DNA of 64,000 nucleotides, taken from NCBI GenBank assembly GCA_024138015.1, contig JAMXBB010000011.1, forward strand, positions 80,107,613 through 80,171,612. Reading direction: 5' to 3'. This stretch comes from Lumnitzera littorea (lineage: Eukaryota; Streptophyta; Magnoliopsida; Myrtales; Combretaceae). Of this stretch, positions 1 through 12,910 are shown piece after piece. The number at the start of each line of letters is the position of its first letter. The stretch's first letter is position 1. The position numbers and the translations under genes are program-made. A model generated the notes under the pieces. It searched no databases, was not told where the DNA came from, and saw only the letters and a list, made by a program, of their open reading frames with translations.

Positions 1-751
1 TTTGCCTGGATTGGCTTTGTGATGGCTTTTTTGGTAGGTTTTTGAAAAGCCCATAAAAATATATCATGATGATGAAGGTATAAATTACATAATTTTGGTG
101 CTAGAAGTTGTTCCTTGCCTCATAATGGTGGTAGCCTAAGAAGCACTAGAAGTTCAGGAAGAAACTCCAGTAATCTTAGAAAGAAGCACTTCAAGAAAAC
201 ACATAAATTTACTTCCGCTTTTTTCATGTCGTCCTGTTTTAGTTTTTATTATGAATATTGCTTTTTGGAATACAAGGGATATTGGTCACCTAAACAAAGC
301 GTTTGATGTAAGATGCTTTTGCTTAGAGAATGGCATCTCTATTTTTGGGTATGCGGGAAACTTGGCAAGATCTTTATGATTAAGGTCTTGTGAAGAGTTG
401 GATAAATCCTAGATTGCATTTTCCTATCAGTCCATTTGCTAGAAGAAGGTGCTTAATTTGCGGTAGTCTCTTCAATGACTTTGCCTTCCATGTCACCCAA
501 GCTAATCTGATTGACTATGCACCCATTATACTTGACGCTTTATGTCAACTGCTCTCCATGGGGTTTCTGGTGATTTTATTCATATATGCAGTACTAGTGT
601 AAAGAACGATAATTTGCTTCTTTCGGGCCCAAAGAAGGAGGGGGAAAGATTGTTTGCTTTCTTTTTTGACTTGCCTCAGTGAATGGCTGATTTAAGATGC
701 ATGGTCTGGCATTGCCCTGTTTTCTGAGCTTTTCTAACTTGATATGAACAG
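1..751 (+). other. Intron of the SAPS gene running off the left edge
   Basis: No exon of the SAPS family is recognisable here and the exon at 752 needs an upstream partner, so this is read as intron. Short open frames at 115-306 and 390-602 resemble no family I know and look like chance or decayed repeat sequence. Confidence 0.6.
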
Positions 752-3700
752 GAGACCAACAGCTCTGCATGACCGGAATAGGGATAGCGATGATGATGAT
801 TACCAGGATCGTGATTACGATGTTGCTGCTCTTGCAAATAACTTAAGCCAGGCCTTCCGATATGGCATCTACAGTCATGATGAGATTGACGAGGTCCGTT
901 TTGCTTTACCTTATTAATTTTTAGATCATAATAGTATAGAATCTATGTATCGATACATAGTTTGGTTTTATAAGTTTCTTGATTGCTCTTTTTGTACACA
1001 GCCCACGTACAAATTGATTGGGAATGAAATTTTCTCACCTTACCTCCAAAAAAAAGAAAAAACAAAAAAAGTATATAATCTGTATTATTCAAGGAGAGAG
1101 GGGAGGTGTGGTGTAAGCATAAAATTGCCAAATTAAACCTGTCCCCCCAAAATAAGAAAATAAATTAATGATGGGGTAGTTATGAAAATTTGCAAAAGAA
1201 CTTTTTCTTTTATGATTATATTATATTTTTCAGACACCCATCTTGCAGGTGTGTGACCTCCAGTGCTTTTTATACAGGGATCTTGTCACCATTGCCTATG
1301 ATAATTAGTAGTTTGCTGGATACTTGCAGTCTCTTGATGCAAAGTCATGCATCTATAGAATGCTAACAGTACCTATGATACAAATAAACATAATATGGAT
1401 GATTGTAACTAAATTTTAATGCATGACGAGCAGTTGTGACTGTGATTCTGGTTTGGTTGTAATGTTGGGGATGCTTCTTGGTATTTTTTAAATAAAAAAA
1501 GTTACTCTGTCTGTCCTAGAAGTATGGTCTTTTTAATATTTTAACAAATTTTAATAAGTGAAAAGATTGCTTTGGTTACATTATCTTTCATTTTTTCCAA
1601 CATTGGATCGACCTTTATTTCTTGAAGTCTCAAGTGATAAGAGTGTTAAGTAATAAATATAATGGTCTACAACATATCTATCAGCATAAGCTTTTAGATG
1701 AGTTGGTTGTGCTACCAGTTTTAATATAGTATCAGAGCAGGAGATCATGAATTCAAACGTCTGTATTGTCAATTAGCTTCCATTAAATTGAGTCATCTAC
1801 TTGTTGAGCCTTATTTAAAGTCTAATCCACAAGTGAGGGAGAGTATTAAGTAATAAATATAATTGTCCACATTATATTTATTAGCTTAAGTTTTTAGATG
1901 AGTTGGTTGTGGTACCAATTCTAATGAAGTGTATTATAGGAGAACGTAATGTGCAAGCAAGACTTTTTTTGGGTCAATAGAAAATGGTAACAAGTAAGAG
2001 GGAGTATTAAGTAATAAATATAATGGTTCACATTATATCTATTAGCTTAAGTTTTTAGATGAGTTGGTTGTGGTACCAGTTCTAATGAAGTGTATAGTAG
2101 GAGAATGTAATGTGCGGGCGAGACCTTTTTTGGGTCAATAGAAAATGGTAACATTGACTATAATTTTGGACCGATAATGGGACCCAAGTTTGTTTATACA
2201 GAATTTTCATCCATTGGTACAGTACTTCACTGTTAGAAGGTCAGAAGTATTGTCTTTATAGCTGCTATGATTTTGTCATGATAATGGGACCCACAGTTCC
2301 TTAAAGACATAAGATAGATACATTATCCATGATTATAATGAGAATACAAAAAGCAAGAAATCATCAGAGACCAAGAGACTTGCTGAAAGATAAAAGGAGA
2401 CAAACAAACATGAAGGTTAAGTATGAAAGGAGATGTTGCCACTTTCAAAATCGATTTTGAAAATGGGAATCATCCCCTTTGGAGTGAGATTCACTCTAGT
2501 TTACATCAATTTTATGGTCCATGATTTTCCGTGGTTGTAGGTCCATTTTTTGACTCGGAAATTGATGGTACTTCCTTTTAGGCTAACTGTTAAAACAGAT
2601 GATTAGATTTGAGGAAAGCCTGACTGGACAATGGCGACCTAGGAAAGGATATTTGAGCTTCTTGTGGCAACTACTACCTTTATAGCCCCAAACGTGTAAT
2701 CATGCCCCTTCCATTGTTTGGGTAGACCTTCTGGTGGGCAAGATTAATGTTCCATTTAAATTCTTTTGTTTTCAGATAAAGTTTAGGGTATGGATGCCTC
2801 TGGCACTACTATTTTTCAAGCATGTGCAAAATTATGGGCCTTGAAGTTAACAACAAAAAGCCTGAATTGAGAAGAATTTTCCAATATTTTGAATAGATTT
2901 TTGAAGGCTAGATATGCACTTCAAAGTTGCTAAGAGTGTCAAAGATTGGCCCCTATGATTATCCAAAAAAATGAGTGGCCCCTATTGGTTGGGAGAATCT
3001 ACATACTTAAAAGCCACTTCTTGTGCTCAAGAAGGGTCCTTCCTAAAGTAAAAGTCATGTCAAATGGTTGAACTGGGCTGAGTGTAATTATTTGTATTTA
3101 TTCAAGTCTGCATTGTGATTGTATCCACAAAACTCAAAAAGAGAACAGGACAGTCAGGGCGATCTCAACTATTTCCAATCCCCTTGGATAATTTATTGGA
3201 AAAGAATCATGAGCGAATTGCCTTTCTCTGAAGAGGAAAACATAGCCATAGGCAAGCTGCTACTTTACAAAGATGGATTTCAGCAGGGGAGACCAAATGG
3301 GCTTTCTTTGAGTTTGCTGGTAATAAAGCCCATAGCCCTGACGGTTTTCCTGTGAAATTTTATTTGTAATTATAGGATATTGTGGGTGGGGAAATTCCAT
3401 TGGCAATCATTTTTTCTTTTAAAAGTAATCTCTTTGAAGCAAATTAACTGCACTTATGTTTCGTTAGTGCTTGAGGTCCCCATCCATAGCCCTATGAGGG
3501 TTTTAAACCAATATTGTGTTGTAACACAGTTTACAAGAGTATTTCTAGAGGTCTGGCAGATTGCATGAAAGATTCTTTAAGATTTTCTTCCATCTCTAGC
3601 AGGGAAGGAGTTCACTACCTTTCCAAGTGGAAGAAGAATAGTGGACCGTGTCATGATTTCTTAAGGATAGTTGTGTGGTTATTATAGGTGCGACGGTTCT

Positions 3701-6700
3701 AAGCACTGCACCCCAATGTGTGAGCCTGAGGAAGGCATATGACATGGTTGATTTGTGATTTGTTGAGGGTATCCTAAGTCTCAATGGAATTTCCCTCTTT
3801 GTTCTATAGATTGGGTAAATCAATGTGTTTCATTTCCACAGATTTCAATTTATTCAAATGGAGCATTGATGGAGTCTTTTCAAGCCAAGGGGCATTAAGC
3901 AAGGAGAATCCCTCTTTCCTCATGTTTCTTGTCTTAGTAATGAGGATTTTAATTTTTAGCCATTGAAATCTTACTTATCCAAAAAACTAATGAGTAATTG
4001 TTTTTTGTATTATGAACAAGAAATCTACTAGTGATTTCAGGTTCTGTTGGAGTTACTATCGCAAATAGTTCCCACTTGTGTTTTGCTGATGACCTGATGG
4101 TCTTCTCTAGTGCAATGCTTGAGATGTATGCCTATTCAAAGGAGCTTAGTTGAGTTTGGTAGATTTGGGGTTTGGAAGCAAACCCTTTCAAAAGAAGTTT
4201 TCCTTAGTGGGATGCTGCCTTCGGAGAAGAGAATACTTAGCCAACTATGGTTTCAGTCCGTTGAGCTGCTTGTGTGTTATTTGGGGTTGCCTTTCACATC
4301 CTCCAAACTTTGCAAGGTAGGTTATGGAATTGCTGGATGGAATAGCCAGGTAAATCAACCATATTGAATATAATCTTGTCTCCTATGCAGGACATGTTTA
4401 ATTGATTAAGCCAACTGCACTCTCAATCCAAGTTTATTGATCATAAAAATTGGTTTTTCCAAAATTTATCCTGAAACCAATCACTTCCAAGATGGAATTC
4501 TTATACAATGGGAGTGAGCAAGGTAGAGTGAAGGCCAAAGTAGATTTGCCAATCAACCATTGGACAAGCAAATTTTCCTCTTGTGCTGGATGTGTTATAT
4601 TGATTGAATCAATTGCATACTCAAGGCATGTGATTGGTTATTGGCATTTGTTCCTTCAAAATTCATCCTGATGCCAATCACTTGGATGATGCAGAAATTC
4701 TTATGGAATGTGAGTGATGAAGGTAGACTAGAGGCCAAGGTTGGGGGAAAGTTTGTGCTCCCATGGTCTGGGGATTCAAGACCTGAAGTTGGGAACAGTG
4801 CTGCTTAAGTTAAGCATGTTTGGCACCTATGTAACACAGTTAATGATGGGTTGTGGCAGAGCTAGGCTCACCCACCTTCTTAAAAGAAGATTGCCAAAGC
4901 ATCCTTGCAATGCTGTAGGCATGGGGAAAACTCCTTGTACTATGCTTGAAATTCAAGTCTTCATTGGGGTGGCAAATAGTTAATTTGAATATTGTATTCA
5001 TTTACTTCAATCATTGGCACCCTTTGAGTCTGTTGAAGGAGCAGCTTAGCTCCAGTAATATGGTAAATTTTTGGTTTCCTCTGAATTCAAGGCTTTGTTC
5101 ATTGATTAGACCAAATGAATGGGGGTGGCTGGATGGATGACTATGGAATAGTATCAGATTATCTGGCTCTCCAGTTAGCGAGCCTAATTTCTTCTAAGTG
5201 TTCTATTATGCCGGCTTGCGAAAGACAGCTAAAATTGGGAAAGGTGAGTGTGGTTGAAGAGGCATGTTCCTTGACGTTTGTTTGTCCTACAGCATGCAAT
5301 TCAAGAAGAAGCGATTGCTGTAAACAGCTGCTCATTATGTGCAGGAATTCCTGAATCTCACGAGCACTTCATTTTTAGCTGTGATTACTAAAGAGGAGAG
5401 GAATGTCCTGCAAGTTTCATCATCTCAGGAGATTCCTTGGTTGGTCTTAGATCTGGAAGTTAAAGACCCTGTCATTTGCTTTGGAAGCTTATTTTGGGGG
5501 GGCTACTGTTTATTCCTTCTGGAGGTAGATATATGACAGAAGTGTGGGTATACACCACAACTTCAGCTTCTGCCTTTGGTAGAACGCTGTTATATCAAGA
5601 GTCACTATTAGGCTAGACTTGCATGATTGTACTAAATGCTCTATCTAGATTTCTTTGAGTCCATTTGGGTGTAAAAGCATTAATTCATGCAAAGGTTTTT
5701 CTTTATATCATGTGAAATCCATTAAGGTGACACTTTACTTTTAGCTTCTCCTTTTCGTATGCCTGTAAATATAGTTATAGATAATCAATGAAAAGAATAC
5801 TATAATCATTATTGCGATCTTCTGATGGTATAGAGCCATAATGAATTTCAGCAAGAACCTTTGGAGGGCTTTTCCATATTGTCTTATGGAGTATCTGGAA
5901 GCATTGCAATGCTCTCTTTGATTGGAAGAGTAACTGATATGAGGAGTCATGTTGTTGTTATGCACCAGTGAATTATCATGCCTTTTAAGCAGACTACTAA
6001 AATAATGTCTTAGCTTTTAGGGTTGCTTTTCCTGTTGTATTTTCCCTTCTCCTTTTTGTCCTCTCTTTATAACGTTACAGGAGTTCCCCTAAGCGTCCCC
6101 TATTACATGGAGAGCTTTTATTGATAAATTTTTTTATTAATCAAACAAAGGATACTTCTCTGCGGGCACAATAATAAAGGGATTAGCTTGACAATCACTG
6201 AAATAACAGGAAATTCTATGGCATTGGCATGTCGATGAAGTTCTTTCAGTGATATGTACAGCTTTGCTATAGACAGCTCACCACAGTATGCACCTAAAGC
6301 AAGTCTGTGAAGCAAATGCTATGTGTTTAACTTGTAAATTACTATTTGTCCTTTTTTAACACCTCTTTATTTGTTGGACATTCACATTCATTCATGTTGG
6401 TGCATGAAAGCATGTGATACATACTGGCGTGTTGGTGCTCATGCTTGATTGATTGTTTGAATTTTTTACAATTACATTGTCCTTCCTGATTCCGTTCTCC
6501 TTGGATTGCAGGCTCATGGATCAATGGAAAGGGATGATGAGGTATTGATGGACTGCAAACTATGTTCTATTATTCTTTATAGAAATTACATGGTTTGTAT
6601 GAGAAGAAAGAGAGATTTTTTCTTTGATACTATCTGATTTCACTTTGAGCTTTGAGGCTGGTTTATCCCATTTTAGAATTATTATTGTTCAACCCTGCTT

Positions 6701-8371
6701 TTCCTCGATGCATGGCTGAAAATTCCCCAAAAAGTCTTCTTCTGAAGCCATGGTATGCAGTAGAATAATGTATCTTCCCAATTTGGATTTATTGAAGTTG
6801 GTGTTTAGCAAATTGATCAAGATTAGAGGCTGTAGACAGTAGTGCAGGGAAGCAAACTTTTTTGGAAGGACAGTGGAGGGTATTTTCTCCTCTTTTAGAC
6901 AGTAGACAGATAAATGGACTACTCTTTGTAATTAATTTTCTGGACAATCTGTCTTGTGCTAATATTGATTGTGTCAATGCTCTTCGGCAATATCCACCCA
7001 ATTTTGTGTGCTTATTTGACAGATATGGTGAAAATGATAAGCTTCTGACGTCAGTAATTTGCAGGATGTTTACTTTGATGATGAATCTGCAGAAGTAGTG
7101 ATTTCCTCTTTGCGTCTTGGAGATGACCAAGAAAGGTAGACGGGCAGATCATGCTCTGCGTGTTCTTGTTAGTTAATATTATTTGCACACTCATATATTG
7201 ACATGATGGATATACTGCATCTAATGGATATTTTTGGCATGCTGCAGTAAGGATGGGAGGGTTATTGTGTGTTTCCTGCTGAGCGTTCTTGATTGTAGTG
7301 CTTAGATTAGCTAAATGGCATAAATAGGTTATGCTTTTAAGTAAATGTGGTAATTTATTTTATTTTAAATTGGTAACACCCTTTCTATGGAAGGTGAGAT
7401 GAAAATTGGCCTCTTATAATTGCACATGGCTCTGCTTCATATGAGCAGCCAGCCTCCAAGGACAATCAGGTTGTTTATCTCAGTACTTTTGCAAAGGAGA
7501 CTCAAGATTTTCAGCTTCTGTTAGATATGAGCTTGATCGCAATAGTCTAGAGTCTAAAGGCAGGTTGTGAGTTTTCCTAATTGTATTAACTACTGTTACT
7601 TGTGTATTTCGATGAGCCAAGTGATGAGGACGTGTCTTTAGGATCTCTTTCTGTTCCTTATTGTACTTGCATCTAGTGTATTAGTATGTTTTAGCTATTA
7701 TTCTGACAGTGTTCGCTTGTTCTAAGAACCTTTTCCTCCATTGCAGTGGATCGCTTTTCACAAATTCCAACTGGTTTGCTTTCGATGACGATAAAGTTAT
7801 CAACGAGAGCTTAGCTGGTACGCTTCCTTCCCCGTCAGCTGACAGCAAGGGGATCGGTGATACTACTACTACCACCAGCGCTGGTGATGAGGTAGTTCTT
7901 GGTGAAGATACTGACCTGATAGACACTGCAACATCCAATCCAGTGCCTAAGGATAAATTAGAGGACCCTAATCTGCTCAATCAATCTGTTAGTTTAAAAG
8001 AAAATGATTTGAGTGAAGGTGAAAAATCGCCCGAGTGTGTTGAATGGAGAGAGACATCGGATTTTGATGATCATCATCTCAACACAGATAAACAGCATTC
8101 TGGACCTAACAGTGAACGTGTACCTGAGAACCATGGTGGCGATAACAACCCGGATAGAGTTGAGCCTTCCCCATCCAGTGGTTTACCGGTAAATGAGGGA
8201 ACTGGTGCTATTCATGAGAACCCGATCAAAACTTCCACCTCCGGTGCGTCCAATTCAGAATCTGCTAATGAGATGCCAAGTTCGGACCCGACTGATGATA
8301 AGACGATGAAAGAAGCGACAACTGTCCCTGAGGCAGGCAAGGATAAAGAAACGAAGGAATCAGAGAATTGA
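752..8371 (+). CDS. SAPS-domain (SIT4/PP6-associated) protein, last four coding exons; 5' part lies outside the window
   Basis: Coding exons 752-893, 6512-6541, 7065-7135 and 7747-8371 (TGA stop 8369-8371). Each has AG acceptor and GT donor and they join in one frame. The peptide starts RPTALHDRNRDSDDDDY, continues through DVAALANNLSQAFRYGI and DVYFDDESAEVVISSL to SGSLFTNSNWFAFDDDK, then a long Ser/Pro/Glu/Asp-rich tail. This order matches the C-terminal third of plant SAPS proteins, regulatory subunits of PP6-type (Sit4) phosphatases. The helical SAPS core is upstream of the window. The exon at 752 starts in phase 2 (one base completes a Gly codon), so an exon is missing to the left; I found none in 1-751. 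Exon 6512-6541 is a 30-nt micro-exon (AHGSMERDDE). The frame is open throughout, so the gene looks functional. Subfamily not resolved. Confidence 0.9.
1641..2155 (+). repeat. Three tandem diverged copies of an LTR-end-like unit in the SAPS intron
   Basis: Units begin near 1641, 1841 and 2002. Each opens with a close match to GAGTATTAAGTAATAAATAT and then carries the shared phrase TTTTAGATGAGTTGGTTGTG and a 'gtaccagttctaat' block. Units 2 and 3 also share TTTTTTGGGTCAATAGAAAA. In unit 1 the block is followed by TATCAGAGC, the core of the initiator-Met tRNA primer-binding site used by many plant LTR retrotransposons. This suggests the unit derives from an LTR end. No coding sequence seen. Confidence 0.7.
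3100..5560 (+). mobile_element. Degraded L1-type LINE (reverse transcriptase to C-terminal zinc-binding region) inside the SAPS intron
   Basis: Landmarks of plant L1 ORF2 appear in order but in different frames with stops. LPFSEEENIA is near 3218. PDGFP is near 3338. RKAYDMVD, the motif A region, is near 3732. A QGESLFP block corresponding to the RT 'QG.PLSP' motif is near 3900. The catalytic FADD box (FADDLMVFSSA) is near 4082. YLGLPF is near 4279, and an AG(H/C)V.LI block occurs twice (4354-4740). GLGIQDLKL is near 4767, and a C..C...H...C zinc-binding signature lies at 5330-5390. The element runs in the same direction as the host gene. Frameshifts and stops make it dead. Start and poly(A) tail are not clear; weak similarity may extend left to about 2600. 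Confidence 0.85.
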
Positions 8372-9185
8372 TGCAATATTTCATGATTCAGTTAAATTGG
8401 GCTGACTCATTCTTTGCACAGTTGATGGGAGTGAACATGAATCCTGCAAGTATTGTTGGTTGGGTGGGCAATGCACGGCATGCCTTCCATAATAAGTTGA
8501 TAAGACAGAGCGGTACTTTTCCGACATGGCTGACTATTTGTTTTACTCCTAAAGAAATCCTTGGAAGTTTCCTCCTCAACTGTCACGGGAAATTGAAGAG
8601 CTGGGGGGCTCGTGTGCAAGTTCTAAGGTGGAATATAAAGTTTAGTCTATATAATATCTTGCTCCTGTTAGTGCACAATGTGCATAATTTGTTATCATCA
8701 TGCAAACTTGCTTGTATCACAAGACCATCTCTCTCTCTCTCTCTCTCTCTCCCCCTGTGTTTTTTCTCCCCGTTAATTGTTGTGGAAATCAAGCTGTACA
8801 TCCTTTTGTCATTCCAGTACACTCAAAAACTGTTTTAGACTGGTACCGCCTCTAGTTCCACGATGCTCGTGGATGATGGTGGACTTTCTGATAGTTTCAG
8901 CTGTAAGACCCCAACACCTAGTAAACGAGCCTTCCCTCCTAAGTGGGCCTGGTCTTTGCGGAACTGCTGGTTCCGGATGCTGATTCGGTTCTCATAGTTC
9001 TCATACGGTTCACAGCACTGGATGGGCTGGTCTCTGTTCTGCTTCACAAGTCCATATCGACAGTTTAGCAATTTTCTTTATTAACTCAGGGAACCGTACG
9101 ACCATTGGACCAGTGTTGTTCTCGCTGGCCTATTCCGTTGTCTAATGGAATTGGTGCAAATAAAATTTTACTTGGCTAATCCTTT
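8372..9185 (+). other. 3' UTR of the SAPS gene with probable poly(A) signal
   Basis: After the TGA at 8369-8371 there is no conserved coding sequence. An AATAAA hexamer lies at 9159-9164, followed by a T-rich stretch, so cleavage just after it is plausible. The open frames in this stretch have no family resemblance. A CT dinucleotide run lies at 8728-8751. Confidence 0.5.
8728..8751. repeat. (CT)n microsatellite
   Basis: Uninterrupted CT repeat of about 11 units in the SAPS 3' UTR. Confidence 0.95.
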
Positions 9186-9713
9186 TCTTCTTTCTGTGTT
9201 TTTTTTTTTTTAATCATATTAATTTTGGGTCTTCTGTCACTTTTCAATTAATGCACTCACTTCCTTTCTACTTCGTAAATTTAAATGGACTTGATTCGTA
9301 TAAATGCGCGCCTCGAGAAAATCGGTACGTTCCGGATGTATCGAATTTTGTATTTGACTTTTCCCTGTTTGTGCATTTTCCGTATTTTGCTTTTAAAGGA
9401 CTTAGGAATCTTAAAGCGTATGATCTCAATTTCACCATTCTGCCCATAAAACTACAATATTACATGTATAATTGCGACAACCCTAGAAGATTTTCCTCTT
9501 GAGCCTGTTGGCAATGGAGTTACGAAGCTTGAATGCTCTCTTTTTGGAAACTTGCAATTCTATTTGATGGTACCTAGATATTGGTGCTTTCTGTGATGTT
9601 GGCTTACGACATTCTAGAAAAACAGTAATAGGCCGATCATTTCATTGAAGGGAATAAATAGAGGATGATATAGAGATTCTTTAGGAATGGAATAGAGTGA
9701 ATACTTTTTATAT

Positions 9714-10424
9714 CGTTTACTTGAGAAAGCATATGGAAGTTTGGAGTTTGGATAGAAATTTAAAAATATCCCCAACTCATATAATCAAATGAAAACCTTA
9801 ATGGCATCCAAATGGATACAATCAAAATTGGAAAGTCCTAACCCCCAAATCGGAACAGCGACCTAATTAAATTGCAAATTCAAAACAAAAACCCTATTTA
9901 AGATTTTTAATTGTGGAAGAAATTACCCAATAATGATTAATAGATGAATAATTGAAAACCCAAGCATAAATTCTCTCAATGGCTTTGTGTACTTCACTTC
10001 ACATGGAAGTCCTCACACTAGTGTTTGTAAATTGTCTTTTGATCATTGTCTCTCTTGTATGCGTCCATAATTATATGGTGATTGTGTTCTCTTGAGAATA
10101 TGGACAAGAAGATGACATAGAGATAGAGAGAGAGGGAGGACCTTAAATGAAAGAGAGAGAGAGGAAAGATATAGAGTTTTAAATCGAGAAGATGATGGGG
10201 GAAGATAAAGAGTGAAAGAGAGACAATGTAGTAAGGTTATTTTGGGAAAAAATGAAATACGATATCTGAATTGCTATTCTTTGATGAAGGCAATGAATCT
10301 CTATTTAAGATCTTTTAAGTAATAGGGATTCTTAAAAAATAATGATTCTGAGCTCTAAAAATAAAGTGAATAATATAATAAGAAAGAGGGAAATGGAATA
10401 GCCATTCCTTTCAAGTAAACATAT
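9714..10424. mobile_element. MITE-like element of about 0.7 kb with short terminal inverted repeats
   Basis: GTTTACTTGA (about 9716-9725) is mirrored by TCAAGTAAAC (about 10412-10421). The inner flanks, 'gagaaagcat' on the left and 'cattcctt' on the right, are partly complementary. The interior is non-coding and purine-rich (GA-rich near 10115-10230). The size and lack of an ORF fit a non-autonomous DNA transposon. No target-site duplication was certain. Superfamily unassigned. Confidence 0.45.
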
Positions 10425-10599
10425 AATAAGTTATCATTAAAAAATTATATATTTTTCAAAAATTTTAAGGAATAAACTTTTAGTAGAAGTTTAAGGTTTG
10501 ATAGTTGAAATTGAATTATTTTTACAAATCAATTGCAAAAGTTTAAATTGCTTTAGGAATGTATTACTGAAATGCTGTCTTAAATCTCTACATGAAATG

Positions 10600-12300
10600 A
10601 AAGTACTTGAAATTTGATGATGGTCTCTTTATCTATCGGGCCATCCAACATAAGTCTAACTAATTTAAGATAATTAACTATGGATGTAGAAGGAAGAGCA
10701 ATAGCTACTTAGGCAACAATCCTCTCTCTTGTCAATGATCCTCTCATGATAGTTGAGGATCTGCAAGAAATTAAGGGATCTAATGGCATGGTCATTTAAG
10801 TACCATGCCTTGTGTCTCCACCTATAAATAGTTCTCGAGCATACAATGAAAGGATCCAAATCCTCTCTCTTTTTTGTTTCTTGCTTAATCTCACCTCCTT
10901 ACTCTTGATATTGACTTAAGTATTGGAGTCCCCACATCAAAGCAACCTTCAACCCCTTAAAGCTCTCTTTTTCTTTTGCATATTCTTAAAGAGTTCAACT
11001 AAGGAATCTTCCCTTGAATCCAAGCTTAGTTCAGTTGAGGATCAAGCAACAACATTTAGTACCCATCATTTGTGGCTTAATTTTGCATCCATGGGTACTA
11101 ATTACACCCTAAATTACACCTCTAGACCTTCTATTGACCATTAACTACAACCTTTGAATGGGAGAGGCGATATGCTCTATTGGAGCAATGCATAAATGCA
11201 CTTTAGGACAACAACCAATGGTTCAAGGAGGAACCGGTTTGAGCACTATGAGCACTTAGAAACCTACATTGAGTTGTCATTTCGCTTCGAGTAATAAGAC
11301 AAAGTGCCTCCTAACCCTTTTACCTCTCTCATCATGAAGTAAAAGATAATGGGGCCCATGTTGAGTACTTTGAAGCTTGATCGCAACAAACACTTGCTAA
11401 TGGTACGATTTGTTAATCAACAGTCTAAGCAAGAAACTGGAGCACTCAAGGATTCTAAGTAGAGCAACCCTTGAGATACATTCACCATAAGGTAATCTCT
11501 TTTCATGTGAGAGATCAGAGATGAGTCCTTGCTACCATATTTTTGGATTCTATGGTTCCATTTCTACAACAAGATTATAGATAGAGTAAAGAACCTTAGC
11601 TATGACTTCTTTTAGATGAGTTTGGTGTCTTAGATGTTATGGCTTGCAAGACTTTACAAGCCTTTAAAAAAAAGCTATTGGGACCTAGTATAGGGGCCTT
11701 GAACCTAAATCTATTTCCAACTTTAGCAAGCTTAGTAAGACCTTCTAATAGCACTTAATAACGAGCAAGCAACCAGAGAAGGACTCTTCAATCCTTAACG
11801 GATTTGGTAGCATCTTGAGGAAACTCTCTATGATTATGTTGCTACTTTTGCATAAATAGAAGAATATGCTACAAATGTGCCTTCCCCATGACATCATGTA
11901 TATGTCTTCACCACCATTTGTTTGGCTAACAAACAAAATAGTCATTAAAGCAACAAAATTGCTTATTAAGCTAAGAGACTCTTGAGCTTGTTTCAACTAA
12001 AACCACACCTTTATGCTACATTTTTCATCAAAAAGCTAAGTACATACAAAACATAACCTTGAAATTATTTGTTATGGTTATTCTTTATGAAAAAACACAT
12101 CATTTTAAGTGTTTTCTCCTTTGAGGGCATTTCCATCATTGTTTTCTTTGTGAAAAATGTCCATCTAATTAAAATGCATTCAATGTTTGCAATTTTACAA
12201 CAATATTAGATGAAATTTGGTGGTGAAGAGGGTTAAGGTTAGAGTTAGGATTGTGATGCATTCAAAGAATGGAGGTAATATGTTTTAATTTGGAGCTAGG
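10600..12300 (+). mobile_element. Decayed Ty3/gypsy remnant: LTR-like promoter/leader plus gag fragments
   Basis: A TATA-type box (CCTATAAATAG, about 10821-10831) is followed by a pyrimidine-rich leader and TTGACTTAAGTATTGGAGT (about 10911-10929). That phrase resembles the end of LTRs in the Tat/Athila branch. Downstream, a broken frame gives KSISNFSKLSKTF (about 11709-11747) and then SKQPEKDSS, and another gives TLYDYVATFA (about 11826-11855). Together these follow the order of plant gypsy gag ('SI.sF..L...F' then 'esL.dyv.rF'). Stops interrupt every frame. No pol was found; the right end abuts the MULE. Lineage placement is an inference. Confidence 0.5.
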
Positions 12301-12466
12301 CTTTTACTTTGATTTTCACTACAATTGCTTTGATCAACTTGTTTGTTTAAATGGCAGAACGTTAGGTTAATGTTGTTAGGGTATATTGTATGTAATATTT
12401 GTCTAGATTGTAGTTGATTAGGTATACAAGGGATTTGATTGGGTAGTCAAATGGGTTGGGGAAAGG

Positions 12467-12553
12467 GAGTTTTATATGAATAGGGCCACTTTTTGAAAAA
12501 TAATATGGAAAATGGCCCTTTCCAATAAATATTATGAAAATAGTATAATGAAC
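12467..12553 (+). repeat. Left terminal inverted repeat of the MULE
   Basis: Pairs with 22764-22845 on the opposite strand. Shared words include AAAAATAATATGGAAAA, CCCTTTCCAA and AAAATAGTATAAT. Diverged subterminal pairing continues to about 12765. Confidence 0.75.
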
Positions 12554-12910
12554 AAGCATACGACTCATGATTTTTGGCTCATATGCGCTTTTGATGTAAA
12601 AAATTTTGTGAAAAAAAGGCTAGGGAAGATACATTTAGTACATACACCTTCTTAGACCTTCTTATTATTGGGGTTTACTAAGAAGGTGCACACGTTGTGC
12701 ATTCTTAGTATATTGAAAAAACACTGAAGGCGTATGTATTACATGTGCCTTCTATGTACCATCCATAAAATAGCACCCGAATGTATTTGCCTATACATAA
12801 TGCATGACAAAAAAAAGAACCTAGAAAATGCACAATTCATGAGTGGATTTACCATATTTCACTTCCCTTCGAATTTTTTTGCTGATCAATCATCCGTAAT
12901 GAGTGATAAT

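Noticed and set aside
8368..8838. 156-aa open frame just after the SAPS stop
   Set aside because: No family resemblance, ends in a CT microsatellite translation; best explained as 3' UTR.
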